DNA of 64,000 nucleotides, taken from positions 330,237 through 394,236 of the forward strand of contig JAFDXX010000007.1 of the NCBI GenBank assembly GCA_018267705.1, given 5' to 3'. The translations under genes were made by a program, and so were the position numbers. Of the stretch, positions 17,614-28,138 are shown piece after piece. Numbering within the stretch: the stretch's first letter is position 1; the number at the start of each line of letters is the position of its first letter. The DNA is from Bacteroidota bacterium (GTDB lineage: Bacteria > Bacteroidota > Bacteroidia > Chitinophagales > Chitinophagaceae). The notes under the pieces were generated by a model, which ran no database searches, was not told the origin of the DNA, and was given only the letters and a program-made list of their open reading frames with translations.

Positions 17614-17621
17614 TACATTTG
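17614..17621 (+). promoter_or_regulatory. -7 promoter element of the heme A synthase gene
   Basis: TACATTTG matches TAnnTTTG exactly, 16 bp before the ATG at 17638. Confidence 0.5.
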
Positions 17622-17637
17622 CAACGATTAATAAAAT

Positions 17638-18690
17638 ATGAAAACAAAAAGTTCTAACCGCATTGTTGCTTATTGGATTTTTATTGGTGTTGCCATGTTA
17701 ATAATACAAGTTTTATTAGGTGGTATTACCAGATTAACGGGTTCCGGTTTATCTATTACCGAATGGAAACCAATAATGGGTGCATTACCACCACTAAATG
17801 AAACCCAATGGCAGAAAGCTTTTGAACAATACCAACAAATAGCACAATTTAAATACATTAACAGCCATTTTAGTTTGGCCGATTTTAAATTCATTTTTTT
17901 TTGGGAATGGTTTCATAGGTTATGGGCAAGATTTATTGGTGTGGTTTTTTTAATTCCGTTTATTTATTTTATTATAAAAAAATATTTTGAAAAATGGATG
18001 ATCTCTCCGCTTATTATTTTGTTTATAATGGGTGCCTTGCAAGGTGCTATTGGTTGGGTTATGGTAAAAAGCGGGTTGAATGATGAAGATGTATATGTAA
18101 GCCATATTAGACTGGCCATACATTTTGTTGCAGCTATGGTTTTAATAAGCTATGCTTTAATTTTTGGATTAAAAATAATTGTACCCACTACACAAAAAAT
18201 AGTGAACAATTCTTTAAAAAAATTTACAATTGTTATTATTATTTTATTAACTGTACAATTATTTTACGGAGCTTTTATGGCAGGTTTAAAAGCAGCAAAA
18301 ATTGCCCCTACTTGGCCTTCTATAAATGGTAATTTTTTCCCTACTAATACACATGATTACAGTTTAATAGATAATTTATTTTTCAATCCGCTTATTATTC
18401 ACTTTATACATAGAGGTATTGCTTACATTTTATTTATTTTAATTATAGTTTGGTGGCAACAATCAAAAAAAATAAATACCTCCTCTCTTTTTAATACACT
18501 AAAAAAATTTCCTATTGTATTAGTATTCATACAAGTTTTATTAGGAATATTTTCTTTATTAACAAGCTCTCAAATTATTATTGGTCACTTCGGAATTTTT
18601 GAATGGATGGCTCAACTGCACCAACTAACAGGTATGTTATTGTTGTTAGCTTTAATTGCTAATTTGTATATAATTAATATGAAAAAATAA
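17638..18690 (+). CDS. ctaA: heme A synthase (COX15/CtaA family)
   Basis: 350 residues with about eight transmembrane helices in two similar halves. It oxidises a methyl group of heme O to give heme A for cytochrome oxidase. Signatures are the first-helix GGITRLTGSGLSITEWKPI, the periplasmic loop NETQWQKAFEQYQQ, and the heme-ligand histidines in WEWFHRLWARF, SHIRLAIHF, FIHRGIAYI and QLHQLTGML. It is the longer, COX15-like type. It stands alone; no cytochrome oxidase or heme O synthase gene is in the window. Confidence 0.95.
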   Translation: MKTKSSNRIVAYWIFIGVAMLIIQVLLGGITRLTGSGLSITEWKPIMGALPPLNETQWQKAFEQYQQIAQFKYINSHFSLADFKFIFFWEWFHRLWARFIGVVFLIPFIYFIIKKYFEKWMISPLIILFIMGALQGAIGWVMVKSGLNDEDVYVSHIRLAIHFVAAMVLISYALIFGLKIIVPTTQKIVNNSLKKFTIVIIILLTVQLFYGAFMAGLKAAKIAPTWPSINGNFFPTNTHDYSLIDNLFFNPLIIHFIHRGIAYILFILIIVWWQQSKKINTSSLFNTLKKFPIVLVFIQVLLGIFSLLTSSQIIIGHFGIFEWMAQLHQLTGMLLLLALIANLYIINMKK

Positions 18691-18841
18691 TTAGCGGTTA
18701 TTTTGTTGTTAATTTATTTTTCTACCTATTGTTATCATAAATTTTTGGTATCTTTTGCATAATGATAGTGTGCAATGTTTTTGTACATTTTATAATAAAC
18801 CAATTGTTTCTGATATAAAAAATGCAACCAATAACAGTTAT

Positions 18842-21064
18842 ATGAAAAAATATTTAATCGGTTTTTGGTTTTCTTTACCTATACAGTTAACTCTTTTACA
18901 TTTTAGAAGATATCAGGTATTGCTTTTATTTTGGTATATTTTATTTGCTACCATTGCGGGGCATTTTATGAAAACTTATGCTGCCTATTCTTTATTTCTT
19001 GCTCCGGAATATTTTAATGAAACCAATGCACTAAGTACTTTAATTGTTGGAATTGCTATTGGTATTTTTATTATGAGTTGGAATATTACCACATTTATTC
19101 TTCATACCAAACAAATAAAATTTTTAGCCCCCACTGCACAACCGTTTTTAAAATATTGTATTAACAATGCTGTTATACCTATTTTGTTTTTGTTGTTTTA
19201 TTTATACAAGGCTTTTGGTTATTCTTATTACAATGAATTACTTACATTATCTCAGTTTTCATGGCGTGTAGCGGGGTTTTCAGCCGGTTTATTCATTTCT
19301 ATATTTATTGCCTTTGTTTATTTTTTTAGTGCCGATAAAACTATTTTTTACACACTATCAAATAATATAATTTTTGCAAATTCAGAATATAATAAAGCTG
19401 TTGCAGAAAAAGTTTTACCGGCAGAAAAATCTGAAATGCGAGTTGATTGGTTTTTAAGTGCCAAATTACATTTACGCAAACCCAGAGATGTTCGGCATTA
19501 CAGTCAAGACTTTTTAGATAATATTTTTAAACGTCATCATATAGCTGCTTTATTAGCTATTTTATTGGCTTTTATTTTTTTATTGATAATAGGCTATTCA
19601 TCCGATTCAAAATTATTTCAATTACCCGCAGCAGCAAGTATTGCTATTTTCTTTTCTGTAATGATAGGAGTATCCGGAGCTGTATCTGCTTTATTTAGAA
19701 CATGGAGTATTCCTTTAATTTTTATACTTTATTTTTTTATTAATTATTGTTACGAAAAAGAAATTATAGATCCCAGAAACAAAGCATACGGTTTAAATTA
19801 TCAAAACAAAAACGAAAGGCCGGAATATACTATGGAGTATATTAAACAATTGGCGAATACAAAAGATGTTAATGCAGATAAAGAACATTTTCTTACTATT
19901 TTAAATAATTGGAAAGCAAAACAAAAAGAAGATAAACCCATTTTATATATAATCAACACAAGTGGCGGAGGCTTACGCAGTGCTGCTTTTACAATGAATG
20001 CTTTGCAAAAAATTGACAGCTTTATGCATGGAGAGTTAATGCATAAAACTTTATTTATTAATGGTTCTTCGGGAGGTATGTTAGGAGCTGCCTATTATAG
20101 AGCATTGTATTTAGAAAAACAAACCAATAAAAATATTAATTTATTTAATAAGCAATATGTAAATGATATTTCAACCGATTTATTAAATCCATTATTCTCT
20201 TCTTTTGTTACAAGAGATATTGTTGGCCCTATACAAAAATTTACTTACAGCGGATATAAATATGCAAAAGACAGAGGTTATGCTTTTGAAGAAAAACTAA
20301 ATGAAAACACACATGGTTTGTTAGATAAAAAATTGAGTGATATTGTTGATGATGAACAAAAAGCAATTATCCCGTTTATGTTTTTTAATCCCATCATTAC
20401 AAAAGATGGTAGAAAAATGATAATAAGTGCCAACCCTGCAAGATTTTTAATGCAACCACAATTAGATTCTTCTCACATTACTTCCATTGATGCAGACGCT
20501 ATTGATTTTGTTTCTTTCTTTAAAAAGCAAAATGCAACGAATTTGCGTTTACTTTCTGCATTAAGAATGAATGCAACATTTCCTTACGCATTACCTAATG
20601 TATGGTTACCCACAAAACCTATTATTGATGTAATGGATGCAGGATTAAGAGATAATTTTGGAATAGAAACTACACTAAGATTTTTAACCGTTTTTAAAGA
20701 TTGGCTTATAAATAATACTAGTAAAGTTGTTGTAATACAAATACGCGACAGAAGTATTAATGATTGGGAAAACCTTAATGAAACCAATAGTTTTATAGGC
20801 ACATTTACTAAGCCTATGTTTATTTTACAAAATAATTGGTACCGATTACAAAACTATTATCAGCACGATGAATTAAGCTATTTTGCCAATAGCTATGGCA
20901 ATAATTTTTATAGTTTATGTTTTCAATATATTCCATTAAGTAAAGATGCTGATGCCGGTTTAAGTTTTCATTTAACTTCTTCCGAAAAAATAAGTATAGA
21001 ACATTCTGTTAATAATGCTCTTAACAAAAATGTATTTGATAGTTTAATTAAAATTTCAAAATAA
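18842..21064 (+). CDS. membrane-bound patatin-like phospholipase family protein
   Basis: 740 residues from the ATG at 18842; an ATG at 18755 in the same frame lies right at the predicted transcription start and is less likely. The N-terminal 300 residues contain six or more hydrophobic helices. From about 365 there is a patatin-like fold: oxyanion motif SGGGLRSAAF (374-383), nucleophile elbow NGSSGG with S410, and the dyad aspartate in MDAGLRDNFG near residue 600. Patatins are serine lipid acyl hydrolases, so it may turn over membrane lipids; the substrate is unknown. It is joined to a cation/proton antiporter gene with only 2 bp between them, so the two are probably made together. Confidence 0.82.
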   Translation: MKKYLIGFWFSLPIQLTLLHFRRYQVLLLFWYILFATIAGHFMKTYAAYSLFLAPEYFNETNALSTLIVGIAIGIFIMSWNITTFILHTKQIKFLAPTAQPFLKYCINNAVIPILFLLFYLYKAFGYSYYNELLTLSQFSWRVAGFSAGLFISIFIAFVYFFSADKTIFYTLSNNIIFANSEYNKAVAEKVLPAEKSEMRVDWFLSAKLHLRKPRDVRHYSQDFLDNIFKRHHIAALLAILLAFIFLLIIGYSSDSKLFQLPAAASIAIFFSVMIGVSGAVSALFRTWSIPLIFILYFFINYCYEKEIIDPRNKAYGLNYQNKNERPEYTMEYIKQLANTKDVNADKEHFLTILNNWKAKQKEDKPILYIINTSGGGLRSAAFTMNALQKIDSFMHGELMHKTLFINGSSGGMLGAAYYRALYLEKQTNKNINLFNKQYVNDISTDLLNPLFSSFVTRDIVGPIQKFTYSGYKYAKDRGYAFEEKLNENTHGLLDKKLSDIVDDEQKAIIPFMFFNPIITKDGRKMIISANPARFLMQPQLDSSHITSIDADAIDFVSFFKKQNATNLRLLSALRMNATFPYALPNVWLPTKPIIDVMDAGLRDNFGIETTLRFLTVFKDWLINNTSKVVVIQIRDRSINDWENLNETNSFIGTFTKPMFILQNNWYRLQNYYQHDELSYFANSYGNNFYSLCFQYIPLSKDADAGLSFHLTSSEKISIEHSVNNALNKNVFDSLIKISK

Positions 21065-21066
21065 TT

Positions 21067-23223
21067 ATGACAGATTTTTTTGAACACCTATTGCATGAGT
21101 TTGAATTGCCATTAAAAAATCCGGTATTAATTTTTTCTTTAATACTGTTAATTATTTTATTGTCTCCCATTTTACTAAGAAAATTAAATATTCCCGGTAT
21201 TATTGGTTTAATTATTTCGGGCGTAATTATTGGTCCGCATGGTTTAAACATTCTTGCAAAAAATTCTGCTGTTACTCTTTTCTCAACCATTGGGCTTCTC
21301 TACATTATGTTTATTGCCGGTCTTGAATTAGATATGAATGAATTTAAAACCAATAAAAATAAAAGTTTAGTATTTGGTTTATTTACATTTATTATTCCGT
21401 TAGCAATAGGTTTTCCTGTTTGTCATTATCTTCTTCAATACAATTTTAATACAAGCCTACTTACGGCCAGCATGTTTGCCACACACACTTTAGTGGCTTA
21501 TCCTATTGTTAGCAAATTAGGTGTTTCAAAAAATCAGGCAGTTGCTATAACTGTTGGTGGAACCATTTTAACCGATACCGCTGTACTTATTATTTTAGCA
21601 GTTATTATAGGAAAAAGTAAGGGAAGTTTAAACAATGAATTTTGGATTCGTTTAGGAATTTCTTTAACTATTTTTTCTGCTATTATGTTTTTTGTTATTC
21701 CTAAAATAGCAAAATGGTTTTTTAGAAAATTAGAAAGTGAAAAGCACTCTCATTACATTTTTGTTTTAGCTGTTGTTTTCTTTGCAGCTTTCTTAGCCGA
21801 AGCCGCCGGTGTTGAAGCAATAATTGGAGCCTTTGTTGCAGGATTAGCTTTAAATAAACTAATTCCACACTCTTCTGCATTAATGAATAGAATAGAGTTT
21901 ATTGGCAACTCATTATTCATTCCGTTTTTTTTAATTAGTGTTGGTATGTTAGTTGATGTTAGTGTTTTATTAAAAGGGCCAATGGCATGGATTGTTGCCG
22001 GAACACTTTCTGCGGTTGCATTATTTAGTAAATGGATTGCAGCATTATTTACACAATTTGTTTTTAAATATTCAAATGCACAACGACAATTAATTTTTGG
22101 ATTAAGCAGTGCCCATGCAGCAGCAACACTTGCTGTTATTTTAGTGGGTTTTGAAGCAGGAGTTTTAGATGAAAATATATTAAACGGAACAATTATTCTT
22201 ATTCTTATTACTTGCATTACTGCTTCGTTTGCAACAGAAAAAGCAGCTAAAAAAATTATTTCTGAAACAGAAGAAAATACTACAGAATTAATAAAAACAA
22301 CCAATATTCATAATGAACATATTTTATTACCAATTGCCAATATTGAAAACATTGAAAGATTGCTTGAGTTTTCTGTTTTTATAAAAGATAAAAAATCTGT
22401 TAATCCAATTTCAATACTTACCATAGTTTCTAATAACGAAGAAGCAGAAATAAACATACTAAAAGCAAGAAACAAATTAGAAACATTTGTAAAACAAGCT
22501 TCTGCTTCCGAAACAAAAGTGAACATTATTACTACCATAGATCATAATGCAGCAAGTGGAATAAAGCGAATTTCAAGAGAAATTATGGCAGATATAATTA
22601 TACGAGAATGGCCCAAACGAACCGGATTAATTGATAAGTTAATTGGTGAAAGAGCCGATAGCCTTTTAAGCAACACAGATAAAACTACTTTTATTTGTTA
22701 TTTAGAAAAACCATTAGTGCTACACAAAAAAATAGTAGTAGTTGCACCTCCTTTAGCCGAACACGAAAAAGGTTTTGAACATTGGATTACTAAAGTTGCA
22801 AAATTAGCTCAAGAATTAAGTGTCCCAATTTTGTTGTATTGCAACGAGCTAACCGAAAAATATACTTATAAAACTGTTGAAAATTTAAAACTGTCTATTA
22901 CTATTAATATAAAAAAGTTTAATGATTGGGAAGATTTTTTAATTCTTTCAAGAAATATAAATAACGATGATTTATTTATATTGGTTTCGGCACGCAAAGG
23001 GTCTGCATCATACATAACGGCATTAGAAAACTTGCCCTTTAAACTTGAAAAACATTTTTCAACAAACAGCAGACTTATTATTTATCCTGAACAATTTAGT
23101 CAAAATCATATTATTGAAAGATTTGAAGATATAAATGCCGATCCTTTAAATAAAGGAATTGAAACAATTCAAAAAATAAGTAGAGGAATAGGAGGAATGT
23201 TTAAAAAAGACAGTAGTAATTAA
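21067..23223 (+). CDS. cation:proton antiporter (CPA2 family) with cytoplasmic tail
   Basis: 718 residues. The first 395 or so form the Na+/H+ exchanger membrane domain with about 12 helices; typical segments are LNIPGIIGLIISGVIIGPHGL, FIAGLELDMNEF, GTILTDTAVLIIL (aspartate of the ion site), VEAIIGAFVAGLALN and LIPFFLISVGMLVD-like FFLISVGMLVDVS. The C-terminal 300 residues are soluble and look like two universal-stress-protein-like domains, which would regulate gating. It exchanges Na+ or K+ for H+ across the inner membrane. It starts 2 bp after the patatin-like gene. Confidence 0.92.
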   Translation: MTDFFEHLLHEFELPLKNPVLIFSLILLIILLSPILLRKLNIPGIIGLIISGVIIGPHGLNILAKNSAVTLFSTIGLLYIMFIAGLELDMNEFKTNKNKSLVFGLFTFIIPLAIGFPVCHYLLQYNFNTSLLTASMFATHTLVAYPIVSKLGVSKNQAVAITVGGTILTDTAVLIILAVIIGKSKGSLNNEFWIRLGISLTIFSAIMFFVIPKIAKWFFRKLESEKHSHYIFVLAVVFFAAFLAEAAGVEAIIGAFVAGLALNKLIPHSSALMNRIEFIGNSLFIPFFLISVGMLVDVSVLLKGPMAWIVAGTLSAVALFSKWIAALFTQFVFKYSNAQRQLIFGLSSAHAAATLAVILVGFEAGVLDENILNGTIILILITCITASFATEKAAKKIISETEENTTELIKTTNIHNEHILLPIANIENIERLLEFSVFIKDKKSVNPISILTIVSNNEEAEINILKARNKLETFVKQASASETKVNIITTIDHNAASGIKRISREIMADIIIREWPKRTGLIDKLIGERADSLLSNTDKTTFICYLEKPLVLHKKIVVVAPPLAEHEKGFEHWITKVAKLAQELSVPILLYCNELTEKYTYKTVENLKLSITINIKKFNDWEDFLILSRNINNDDLFILVSARKGSASYITALENLPFKLEKHFSTNSRLIIYPEQFSQNHIIERFEDINADPLNKGIETIQKISRGIGGMFKKDSSN

Positions 23224-23247
23224 TGCACCATATTGGGGTTATAATTT

Positions 23248-23757
23248 TTATTTCTTTTTATAAATAGGAACGGTACTACAGGGTTCTCCATACATAATAC
23301 TTTTAACAACGGGTCTTAACTTCTTAGTAATGGCAACATAGGCAACTTCAGGAATAGAAACTTCTCCACAACCTTTTACAACAATACGTTTATCATAATA
23401 TTCGTTTGCATCAATTGCTTCAATTTGTTTTTGTAAAACAATTTCTATTAATTTTTTTTCATCTCCAAAAACAACATCTTTTGCAACAGGTTGTAAATAA
23501 TTTACAGCCAACATATTTGCCCACATAGGTATAATTGCATCGGCAGTACAAGTTATGGCAACATATTTACTTTCATAAATACTCCAATCTGTTTGTTGTA
23601 ATGCTGTACGATATTCTTTTTCTTTTAATATCAAACCCATAAAAAGAAAATCTTTCAAATCAAAAATTTTAATTTCCTCTTGTTTAGGAAAAAAATCTTC
23701 CAAATCAATAGTAATTAAACTGCTTTCTGCCACCTTATTTACAATCACATCATTCAT
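23248..23757 (-). CDS. DUF2480 family protein
   Basis: 169 residues or so from the ATG at 23757 (MNDVIVNKVAESSLITIDLEDFFP); a longer frame reaching 23853 would cross its own promoter and is rejected. The sequence (DLKDFLFMGLILKEKEYR, DWSIYESKYVAITCTADAIIPMWA, CGEVSIPEVAYVAIT, KSIMYGEPCSTVPIYKK) is the Bacteroidota-specific DUF2480 family, of unknown function. Several conserved cysteines are present. It is divergent from nadB with about 100 bp between them. Confidence 0.88.
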   Translation of the reverse strand: MNDVIVNKVAESSLITIDLEDFFPKQEEIKIFDLKDFLFMGLILKEKEYRTALQQTDWSIYESKYVAITCTADAIIPMWANMLAVNYLQPVAKDVVFGDEKKLIEIVLQKQIEAIDANEYYDKRIVVKGCGEVSIPEVAYVAITKKLRPVVKSIMYGEPCSTVPIYKKK

Positions 23758-23773
23758 AAAAAATATTTCAACA

Positions 23774-23781
23774 CAAATGTA
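23774..23781 (-). promoter_or_regulatory. -7 promoter element of the DUF2480 gene
   Basis: On the minus strand TACATTTG matches TAnnTTTG exactly, 16 bp before the ATG at 23757; this also supports that start. Confidence 0.5.
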
Positions 23782-23855
23782 TAAAACGCTATTTAGATTC
23801 TGTTTCGGGTTCAGAAAATATATGTATCTCAATTTGTTTAATTTACTTTGCATTT

Positions 23856-25451
23856 ATGAATACAGATTTTTTAGTTATTGGAAGTGGTATTGCCGGATTA
23901 ACCTATGCATTAAAAGTTGCAAAACATTTTCCAGAAAAAAAAATAACAATAATTACAAAATCAAATACCGATGAAACTAATACCAAATATGCACAAGGTG
24001 GCGTTGCCGGTGTTTGGGATGAAGAAAAAGACAGTTTTGAAAAACATATTGAGGATACATTAATTGCCGGAGATAATTTATGTAACAAAAAAATTGTTGA
24101 AATAGTTGTGAAAGAAGGTCCTGAAAGAATTAAGGAAATTATTGAATATGGAGCAAGGTTTGATAAAAATGAAAACGGAGATTATGCTTTAGGTAGAGAA
24201 GGTGGACATAGTGAATTTCGAATTTTACATCATAAAGATGTTACCGGAAAAGAAATAGAAAGGGCATTATTAGAAGAAGTTGGTAAAACAAAAAATATTG
24301 AAGTTATTAATCATTGTTTTGTTTTAGACATTATTACGCAGCATCATTTAGGATATTTAGTTACAAAATCAACCACAGATATTAATTGTTATGGTGTGTA
24401 TGTTTTAAACTTACACAACAATCAAATTGAAAAAATTACTGCTAATACAACCTTATTGGCAAGCGGTGGTTGCGGTCAGGCATATAGAACAACAACCAAT
24501 CCTAAAATAGCCACAGGCGATGGTGTTGCAATGGTATATCGTGCTAAAGGAAGAATAGAAAATATGGAGTTTATTCAATTTCATCCTACAGCATTATTTG
24601 AACCGGGGCAGTCTCCTTCTTTTTTAATTACAGAAGCCGTTCGTGGAGATGGAGGAATTCTTCGAAATAAAAACGGAGAAGCTTTTATGCAACAGTATGA
24701 TGAAAGAAAAGATTTAGCTCCGCGAGATATTGTTGCAAGAGCAATAGATAATGAAATGAAAAAAAGCGGAACCGAACATGTTTATTTAGATTGCAGACAC
24801 TTTAAAAAAGAAAACTTTATTCATCATTTTCCTAATATATATGAAAAATGTTTAAGTATTGGAATTGATATAATGCAACAAATGATTCCTGTTGCACCTG
24901 CTGCACATTATAGCTGTGGCGGCATTAAAACAAACGAATACGCTCACACATCTATTAAAAATTTATATGCTTGTGGCGAATGTGCCAGCACCGGATTGCA
25001 TGGTGCTAACAGATTGGCAAGCAACAGTTTATTAGAAGCAATGGTTTTTGCACACAGAGCTTATTGCGATGTATGCAATAATTTTGTTGAAAACACAAGT
25101 GCAAATAATATTCCCGATTGGAATGCAACAGGAACTACCGATCCTAAAGAAATGATTTTAATAACACAAAGTTTAAAAGAGCTACAACAAATTATGAGCG
25201 ATTATGTTGGTATTGTTAGAACAGATATTCGTTTACAAAGAGCCATGAGAAGAATTGATTTATTACATGAAGAAACAGAACTGTTGTATGAAAACACAAA
25301 AGTATCTCCGCAACTATGTGAACTAAGAAACTTAATTACTGTTGGATATTTAATTGTAAAAGGTGCAGAGTTTAGAAAGGAAAGCAGAGGGCTACATTAC
25401 AATATTAATCATTTAGAAAAAAACCCAATATTACAAAACACTATTCTTTAA
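23856..25451 (+). CDS. nadB: L-aspartate oxidase
   Basis: 531 residues, the usual size. It oxidises L-aspartate to iminoaspartate with FAD, the first step of de novo NAD synthesis; NadA (40445-41452 in this window) uses the product. Visible motifs are the FAD dinucleotide fold FLVIGSGIAGLTYAL, the SKYAQGG-like TKYAQGGVAGVW, HTALFEPGQ-like FHPTALFEPG, and the C-terminal HGANRLASNSLLEAMVF, followed by the helical fumarate-reductase C domain. It begins a three-gene unit with a lipid A acyltransferase and kdsB, with 8 and 6 bp between genes. Confidence 0.96.
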   Translation: MNTDFLVIGSGIAGLTYALKVAKHFPEKKITIITKSNTDETNTKYAQGGVAGVWDEEKDSFEKHIEDTLIAGDNLCNKKIVEIVVKEGPERIKEIIEYGARFDKNENGDYALGREGGHSEFRILHHKDVTGKEIERALLEEVGKTKNIEVINHCFVLDIITQHHLGYLVTKSTTDINCYGVYVLNLHNNQIEKITANTTLLASGGCGQAYRTTTNPKIATGDGVAMVYRAKGRIENMEFIQFHPTALFEPGQSPSFLITEAVRGDGGILRNKNGEAFMQQYDERKDLAPRDIVARAIDNEMKKSGTEHVYLDCRHFKKENFIHHFPNIYEKCLSIGIDIMQQMIPVAPAAHYSCGGIKTNEYAHTSIKNLYACGECASTGLHGANRLASNSLLEAMVFAHRAYCDVCNNFVENTSANNIPDWNATGTTDPKEMILITQSLKELQQIMSDYVGIVRTDIRLQRAMRRIDLLHEETELLYENTKVSPQLCELRNLITVGYLIVKGAEFRKESRGLHYNINHLEKNPILQNTIL

Positions 25452-25459
25452 GTTATACA

Positions 25460-26329
25460 ATGTATTATATTATTTACGCTTTTTTTTATTTACTTTCTTT
25501 ATTGCCATGGTTTATACTCTATGCAATTAGTGATTTTATTTCTTTTGTTCTATATCATATAATTAAATATAGAAAAGATGTAATATTAAGCAACTTAGCA
25601 ATTGCATTCCCTGAAAAATCAATTCAAGAAAGAAAAAAAATTTGCAAACAATTTTATAAAAACTTTGTAGATACATTTATTGAAACCGTAAAATTTATTT
25701 CAATTTCTAAAAAAGAATTGAACAAACGATTTAAGGTTGATGCCGTTTTTTTACAAGAACTCTATAATATTGAAAAACCTGTACAGTTTCATTCTGGACA
25801 TTTTTTTAATTGGGAATATGTAAACGCCGGGTTAGCTATAAATTTAAAACATAGATGGGTTGGCGTTTACAGCCCATTAACCAATAAAAATTTTGATAGA
25901 TTAATTTATAAAATGCGTGCTCGTTTTGGTACAGTATTAATTCCTACAACACACTTTAAAACAAAATTTCATGAATACGCAGGAAATATGTATGCTCTTG
26001 GTTTAGCTGCCGATCAAAACCCCGGAAATATTAATAATGCATATTGGATTCCTTTCTTTGGTAAAATGGCTCCTTTTGCAAAGGGCCCCGAAAAAGGAGC
26101 TAAACTAAAAAACACAACTGTTGTATTTGCAAATTTTTATAAAATTAAGAGGGGATATTATAGAATTGATTTTGAATTAATTACTACTAATGCAAAAGAA
26201 TATGCAGATGGTGAATTAACAAAAATGTATGTTAGCTATATAGAAACCTGTATTAAAAAAATGCCCGATAATTATTTATGGAGCCATAAACGATGGAAAC
26301 ACGAATTTGATAAATTAATTGTTAAATAA
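25460..26329 (+). CDS. LpxL/HtrB-type lysophospholipid acyltransferase
   Basis: 289 residues with an N-terminal membrane anchor (about 5-35) and the lipid A late-acyltransferase fold. The catalytic HX4(D/E) motif is H114 FFNW E119 in FHSGHFFNWEYVN. YSPLTNKNFDRLIYKMRARFG and LAADQNPG (about 185) are typical of the family. It adds an acyl chain to lipid A (or a related lysolipid) at the inner membrane. The neighbour kdsB, also for lipopolysaccharide, fits this role. Confidence 0.9.
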   Translation: MYYIIYAFFYLLSLLPWFILYAISDFISFVLYHIIKYRKDVILSNLAIAFPEKSIQERKKICKQFYKNFVDTFIETVKFISISKKELNKRFKVDAVFLQELYNIEKPVQFHSGHFFNWEYVNAGLAINLKHRWVGVYSPLTNKNFDRLIYKMRARFGTVLIPTTHFKTKFHEYAGNMYALGLAADQNPGNINNAYWIPFFGKMAPFAKGPEKGAKLKNTTVVFANFYKIKRGYYRIDFELITTNAKEYADGELTKMYVSYIETCIKKMPDNYLWSHKRWKHEFDKLIVK

Positions 26330-26335
26330 AAAAAT

Positions 26336-27061
26336 ATGAAAATTATTGCAATGATTCCTGCACGCTATGCAGCAACACGCTTTCCTGCAAAGCTAATGCA
26401 ATTATTGGGTGGAAAAACAGTAATAAGGCACACTTACGAAAACACTAAAGCAACAGAATTGTTTGATGATGTTTTTGTTGTTACCGATAGTGATATTATT
26501 TATAATGAAATTGTAAATAATGGTGGTAAAGCAATAATGAGTATAAAACAACATGAAAGCGGTAGTGATAGAATTGCAGAAGCCGCAGAACAATTAGATG
26601 TAGATATTATTGTAAATGTTCAAGGAGACGAGCCATTTGTAAAAAAAGAACCTTTACAAAAATTATTGAATGTATTTAAAGAAAAAGAAGGAAAAAATAT
26701 TCAGGTAGCAAGTTTAATGCAAGAATTGAATGATGAAAAATTAATTGCAGATTCTAACTATGTAAAAGTTGCCGTTGATAAAAATTTTAATTCCTTATTT
26801 TTTAGCCGTTCTGTTATTCCTTATCCAAGAGATAAAAATGTAAAAACCATTTATTATGAACATATTGGTGTTTATGCTTTTAGAAAACAAGCACTTATTA
26901 ATTTTACTAACTGGAAAATAACACCATTAGAAGCAGCAGAAAAAATTGAATGTTTGCGTTACTTAGAAAATGGCATCCCACTTAAAATGGTTGTAACCCA
27001 TTATATGGGTATTGAAATTGATACTTTAGAAGATTTACAAAAAGCTGAGCAGCTTCTCTAA
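26336..27061 (+). CDS. kdsB: 3-deoxy-manno-octulosonate cytidylyltransferase
   Basis: 241 residues. It activates KDO as CMP-KDO for lipopolysaccharide inner-core synthesis. Motifs: [16 protein letters not shown] at the start, [60 protein letters not shown] and the final [10 protein letters not shown]. Cytoplasmic. It ends 4 bp inside the end of the convergent S33 peptidase gene. Confidence 0.97.
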   Translation: MKIIAMIPARYAATRFPAKLMQLLGGKTVIRHTYENTKATELFDDVFVVTDSDIIYNEIVNNGGKAIMSIKQHESGSDRIAEAAEQLDVDIIVNVQGDEPFVKKEPLQKLLNVFKEKEGKNIQVASLMQELNDEKLIADSNYVKVAVDKNFNSLFFSRSVIPYPRDKNVKTIYYEHIGVYAFRKQALINFTNWKITPLEAAEKIECLRYLENGIPLKMVVTHYMGIEIDTLEDLQKAEQLL

Positions 27062-28092
27062 TTTTTTATTGGTTTAAATTTATTCTCGTTAACAGATTTT
27101 ATAAAACTTATCAGCCCCGGAAAGTAGTGTGCCTGATCATCCCACATAGAACAGTGGCTTCCATTTGGGCAATATAAATAATTTCCATTTTTTACTTGTG
27201 TTGCCATCCATTTCATATAATTGGGATCCATTGTATCAAACTCTCCACCAATTGTTAATGTTGGAACATTTATTTTATTCAAGTCTTTACTTCTATCCCA
27301 ATGCAACAATCTTCCTCCTGTTTTAAATTCACTTGGACCTTGCATTGAAACATATATTCCTTCATTTAAATGACTAAACATTCTATTAATAGGTTCTGGC
27401 CATTCAGATAATCTACATATATGTTGAGCATAATATTCTGTAAGTACTAACCGTTGATAAGTTGTATCCTTAAACATTCCCTTGGCTTCATAATTCATTA
27501 AAGAATCTACGAGTGTTTTACGCATTTTGTTTCTAAGTATTACATTATATTTTTCATATTCCGGAATACTTGCAACCATATTAGAAATAATTAATCCCTT
27601 AATATTATCTTGATATTTCAATGCGTATTCTATTGCTAAAATTCCGCCCCAGCTATGTCCTAACAAATAAAAATTATCTTTATTTAAATTTAATGCTTTG
27701 CGTACTTGTTCTACTTCATCAATAAAATGTTCTGTTGTCCAAAGGCTACTATCATTTGGTTTATCGCTGTAGTAAGATTCTAACTGATCATATTCAATAA
27801 TTTCAATCCCTTCTTTTGGCATAAAACTTTCAAAACACTCAAAGGCTTCGTGTGTTCCACCCGGTCCACCATGTAATAACAATACTTTTATTTTAGGATT
27901 ATTGCCTATCCTTTTCGTCCAAACTTTAAATGTTCCTTTTTCTGTTTTTATAGGAATCATTTTTACACCGCCTGTTTGTACTCCAGTATCTGTTGTGGCA
28001 AAATATTCTTCTAAAGAAAGGGTTGTTTTGTTTTGATTACAAGAAAGAAAAAATAGCGGCAATATTAAAAGGAAGAAAAAAATTTTTCTCAT
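27058..28092 (-). CDS. S33 family (proline iminopeptidase-like) alpha/beta hydrolase, lipoprotein
   Basis: 344 residues. The N terminus is a lipoprotein signal (LFFLSC, C18). The prolyl-iminopeptidase features are HGGPGG at 74-79 (oxyanion hole), nucleophile S147 in GHSWGG, an acid in GGEFDTMDP and a catalytic histidine in [10 protein letters not shown]. It probably releases N-terminal proline or similar residues from short peptides in the periplasm. It overlaps the end of kdsB tail to tail by 4 bp. Confidence 0.9.
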   Translation of the reverse strand: MRKIFFFLLILPLFFLSCNQNKTTLSLEEYFATTDTGVQTGGVKMIPIKTEKGTFKVWTKRIGNNPKIKVLLLHGGPGGTHEAFECFESFMPKEGIEIIEYDQLESYYSDKPNDSSLWTTEHFIDEVEQVRKALNLNKDNFYLLGHSWGGILAIEYALKYQDNIKGLIISNMVASIPEYEKYNVILRNKMRKTLVDSLMNYEAKGMFKDTTYQRLVLTEYYAQHICRLSEWPEPINRMFSHLNEGIYVSMQGPSEFKTGGRLLHWDRSKDLNKINVPTLTIGGEFDTMDPNYMKWMATQVKNGNYLYCPNGSHCSMWDDQAHYFPGLISFIKSVNENKFKPIKN

Positions 28093-28138
28093 AGCAAAAG
28101 TTTGTATGAATATAAAATATTTTCTTTATAAACGCAAG

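Noticed and set aside
21753..22304. 183-codon open frame on the minus strand inside the cation/proton antiporter gene
   Set aside because: It is antisense to a clear membrane-transporter gene; its composition is the shadow of hydrophobic codons and it has no family features or promoter.
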